Shown here piece by piece: positions 62,505 to 64,000 of a stretch of DNA of 64,000 bases. Where the stretch lies: NCBI GenBank assembly GCA_002298145.1, contig DBMP01000022.1, forward strand, positions 1 through 64,000, written 5' to 3'. Under the pieces are notes generated by a model. That model worked only from the letters and a program-made list of their open reading frames with translations. It was not told the DNA's origin and searched no databases. The stretch's first letter is position 1, and every line of letters begins with the position of its first letter. A program made the translations under genes and the position numbers. This stretch comes from Spartobacteria bacterium UBA695. GTDB taxonomy: Bacteria > Verrucomicrobiota > Verrucomicrobiia > Chthoniobacterales > Chthoniobacteraceae.

Positions 62505-63602
62505 TTAGAAATAAAAATACCGCTGGTAAATCCGGACGGCGGAGGCTGTGGAGGCGGGCAGCCCGGCCTTTTTGGCGAACGTGGTCTGGCTGACGACGCT
62601 TTGCCACGCGGCGCTCATGAGGACGGGGTTAGCGGGGTCGAAATCCGGCAGGAGCGTGGTGAGCTTGGCCAGGGCGGTTTTGTCGGCGACGATGCGGCTG
62701 CCGCCGTCGATCACGGCCAGGCCGACGATCACCGCGCTGATGTCCTGGATGCCCAGCGGGCCCCAGACGGCGCTCCCGGAGGTGGCCGCTTTGCAGATGT
62801 AGCCGACTTTGTTGGTCTCGTCGTACCAACGCGAGCCGATGCTATAGCCGCTGCCGGAGTCGTCCGTGGCCAGGGGAGCGGTGGTGGCGGTGTGGTAGGG
62901 GGCGATGACCGGGATGACCGAGAAGGTCCCGTCTTTCAAGAGCAGGCAGTACTCCATCCGGGCCACCTGGTCGCCCACGACGTCCCATTGCGGCACGGTG
63001 GCGGTGGCGGTGGAGGTGGGGTAGAGGTTGGACGAGTTGTTGTAGGTGTCGGCCAGCGGGGTGGCGAAGTTGACGGCGATGGTCGCGGGAAGGTAGCAGA
63101 CGGCGGTGGAATCGCCCGAGCCGGGAGCGTAGTCAAACCAGTGGAGCCCCCGGCCCAGCCGCTCCAGCTCGACGCGAGCGCCGCCGCTGATCTTGTCGTT
63201 CATTCGGTAGCCGATGAGCGAAAGGGTGTTGCGGGCCGTGGAGCCGACGCCGTAGGGATCGCTTTCCGCGAAGTGCCCCGTGGCTTCGCTGAAGAAGTAG
63301 AAGGCGTCGTTGCCGCTCTGGCTTTGGAGCAGGAAGTTGATGTCGCCGCGGTGGGCCATGCCCTCGAAGTCGCGGGCCATGCGGTTAAAGACCAGCCGCG
63401 CCTGCGCGTCGGCATCCATGCGGCGCTCGGCTTGTTTGATGGTGCTGGTGGTGCTGCGGACCATTTGCGAAACAATGAGGGCCATCATCCCCAGGATCGT
63501 CATGACGATCAGCGTTTCCAGCAGGCTGAATGCGCCGTGCTTCGATACGGCTCGCCCGGAGCCACCCCGGAAGGCGGCCGTGATGGAAGGCGGGGGAATC
63601 AT
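62505..63602 (-). CDS. Verru_Chthon cassette protein C
   Basis: The 365-residue protein begins with a basic stretch and then a type IV pilin-like segment GAFSLLETLIVMTILGMMAL near residue 23 (prepilin-type, with Glu at the fifth position of the mature helix). An exterior domain follows, with MARDFEGMAHRGDINFLL near residue 95. This fits cassette protein C. It lies 3 nt downstream of the partial B gene and 7 nt before A, so all are co-transcribed. Prepilin peptidase and secretion genes are not in the window. Confidence 0.82.
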   Translation of the reverse strand: MIPPPSITAAFRGGSGRAVSKHGAFSLLETLIVMTILGMMALIVSQMVRSTTSTIKQAERRMDADAQARLVFNRMARDFEGMAHRGDINFLLQSQSGNDAFYFFSEATGHFAESDPYGVGSTARNTLSLIGYRMNDKISGGARVELERLGRGLHWFDYAPGSGDSTAVCYLPATIAVNFATPLADTYNNSSNLYPTSTATATVPQWDVVGDQVARMEYCLLLKDGTFSVIPVIAPYHTATTAPLATDDSGSGYSIGSRWYDETNKVGYICKAATSGSAVWGPLGIQDISAVIVGLAVIDGGSRIVADKTALAKLTTLLPDFDPANPVLMSAAWQSVVSQTTFAKKAGLPASTASAVRIYQRYFYF

Positions 63603-63605
63603 GGG

Positions 63606-64000
63606 TCAGTTGAGATCCAAAGCGAGAATACTTTCAGCCATGCCCACGTTATTGCCAGAGGCGCGCGCGGGCCATGTCACCACGACTTTTTGCATGGTAG
63701 GGCTTCCCGTCGAGCCGGAGACAGCCGAGACCGTTTTGACTTCCACGCGGTAGCGGGCATTGGGCAGCTTCTGCAAATCAGTGGTGTACTGGCCGCCGTC
63801 ATCCACGTAGAGCGTCTTTCCAGTGGTGTCGGGGATGGTGATCTTAAAATAAGGGGAGGCGGTGCCGGTGGTGGAGACTTCGCGCAGATCGGCGGCGATG
63901 GCGCTGATGAGGCTGACGGCTCCGGTTTGCGAGGAGGCGTTTTGGGCGACGTTCAGGCCGACGGGGATGAGCCCCAAAATCGAGATCAGGCAGAACCCGG
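63606..64000 (-). CDS. Verru_Chthon cassette protein B (5' end beyond the window)
   Basis: The frame is open to the window edge and reads GFCLISILGLIPVGLNVAQN at its start. This is the membrane helix of the B protein in the cassette (family pattern ending LLGLLPVGL). About 110 residues of exterior domain follow (YRVEVKTVSAVSGSTGSPTMQ near the end). An apparent start at 63977 (TTG) lies inside the helix and is not real; the true start is past position 64000. It is the most upstream cassette gene seen here. Confidence 0.8.
   Translation of the reverse strand, partial: GFCLISILGLIPVGLNVAQNASSQTGAVSLISAIAADLREVSTTGTASPYFKITIPDTTGKTLYVDDGGQYTTDLQKLPNARYRVEVKTVSAVSGSTGSPTMQKVVVTWPARASGNNVGMAESILALDLN

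Noticed and set aside
60656..62593. 645-codon open frame opposite cassette protein A
   Set aside because: Low-complexity Gly/Val shadow frame; the minus strand carries the recognised gene with a pilin-like start and tight operon spacing.

Overview
The window is about 64 kb of high-GC chromosome from a Gram-negative bacterium of the phylum Verrucomicrobiota, most likely near Chthoniobacter or Terrimicrobium. The strongest pointer is the right end, which carries three genes of the Verru_Chthon cassette, a set of long pilin-like proteins so far tied to that phylum. An LptD-like outer-membrane protein, a tmRNA with a tag ending ALAA and a verrucomicrobial style of tyrosine recombinase fit this. 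No rRNA, tRNA or CRISPR array was seen.

Left third (1-21.1 kb) is ordinary core genome: galM, an RRM protein with a clear terminator, ileS-lspA, malQ, rodA, an lptD-like gene, a UDP-glucose dehydrogenase, a Prc-type protease, a metallo-beta-lactamase-fold hydrolase, phosphoglucomutase, a radical SAM protein, an alpha/beta hydrolase and sodA. Two intergenic repeats stand out: a 108-bp palindromic REP-like unit at 5811-5918 and a CGCAAAG inverted repeat at 12821-12901.

Middle (21.1-32.1 kb) is accessory DNA. The tmRNA gene ssrA (21142-21495) has been used as an integration site. A tyrosine recombinase gene lies just downstream, and a perfect 20-bp copy of the tmRNA 3' end recurs at 30035-30054, so the island is about 8.6 kb. 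Inside are a decayed Pycsar anti-phage locus (DUF3892 gene, transmembrane effector, broken cyclase), a divergent LysR regulator, the tail of a DUF790 nuclease gene, a 1.03-kb IS1595-type element with 24-bp perfect terminal inverted repeats that has lost most of its transposase and holds a small secreted-protein gene, and a WG-repeat protein. Two more lower-GC genes follow beyond the right repeat.

Right half (32.1-64 kb) holds metabolic and envelope clusters. First is a divergent C30-carotenoid cluster (CrtI/CrtN-like desaturase and aldehyde dehydrogenase leftward; CrtP-like oxidase, CrtQ-like glycosyltransferase and CrtO-like acyltransferase rightward) able to build an acylated glycosyl carotenoic acid, although the C30 backbone synthase is not here. 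Next is an lrgB-lrgA pair with a divergent LysR regulator, then a coupled sensor kinase and Nudix hydrolase. A four-gene set of circularly permuted ATP-grasp and alpha-E proteins plus a transglutaminase follows; the ATP-grasp/alpha-E module is present both as two genes and as one fused gene. A tight five-gene operon for mannose-containing glycans comes next (GH38, an MFS transporter with a very large insertion, a DUF3592-like protein, GH130 and an FAD oxidoreductase). The window ends in the Verru_Chthon cassette, whose first gene runs off the edge.
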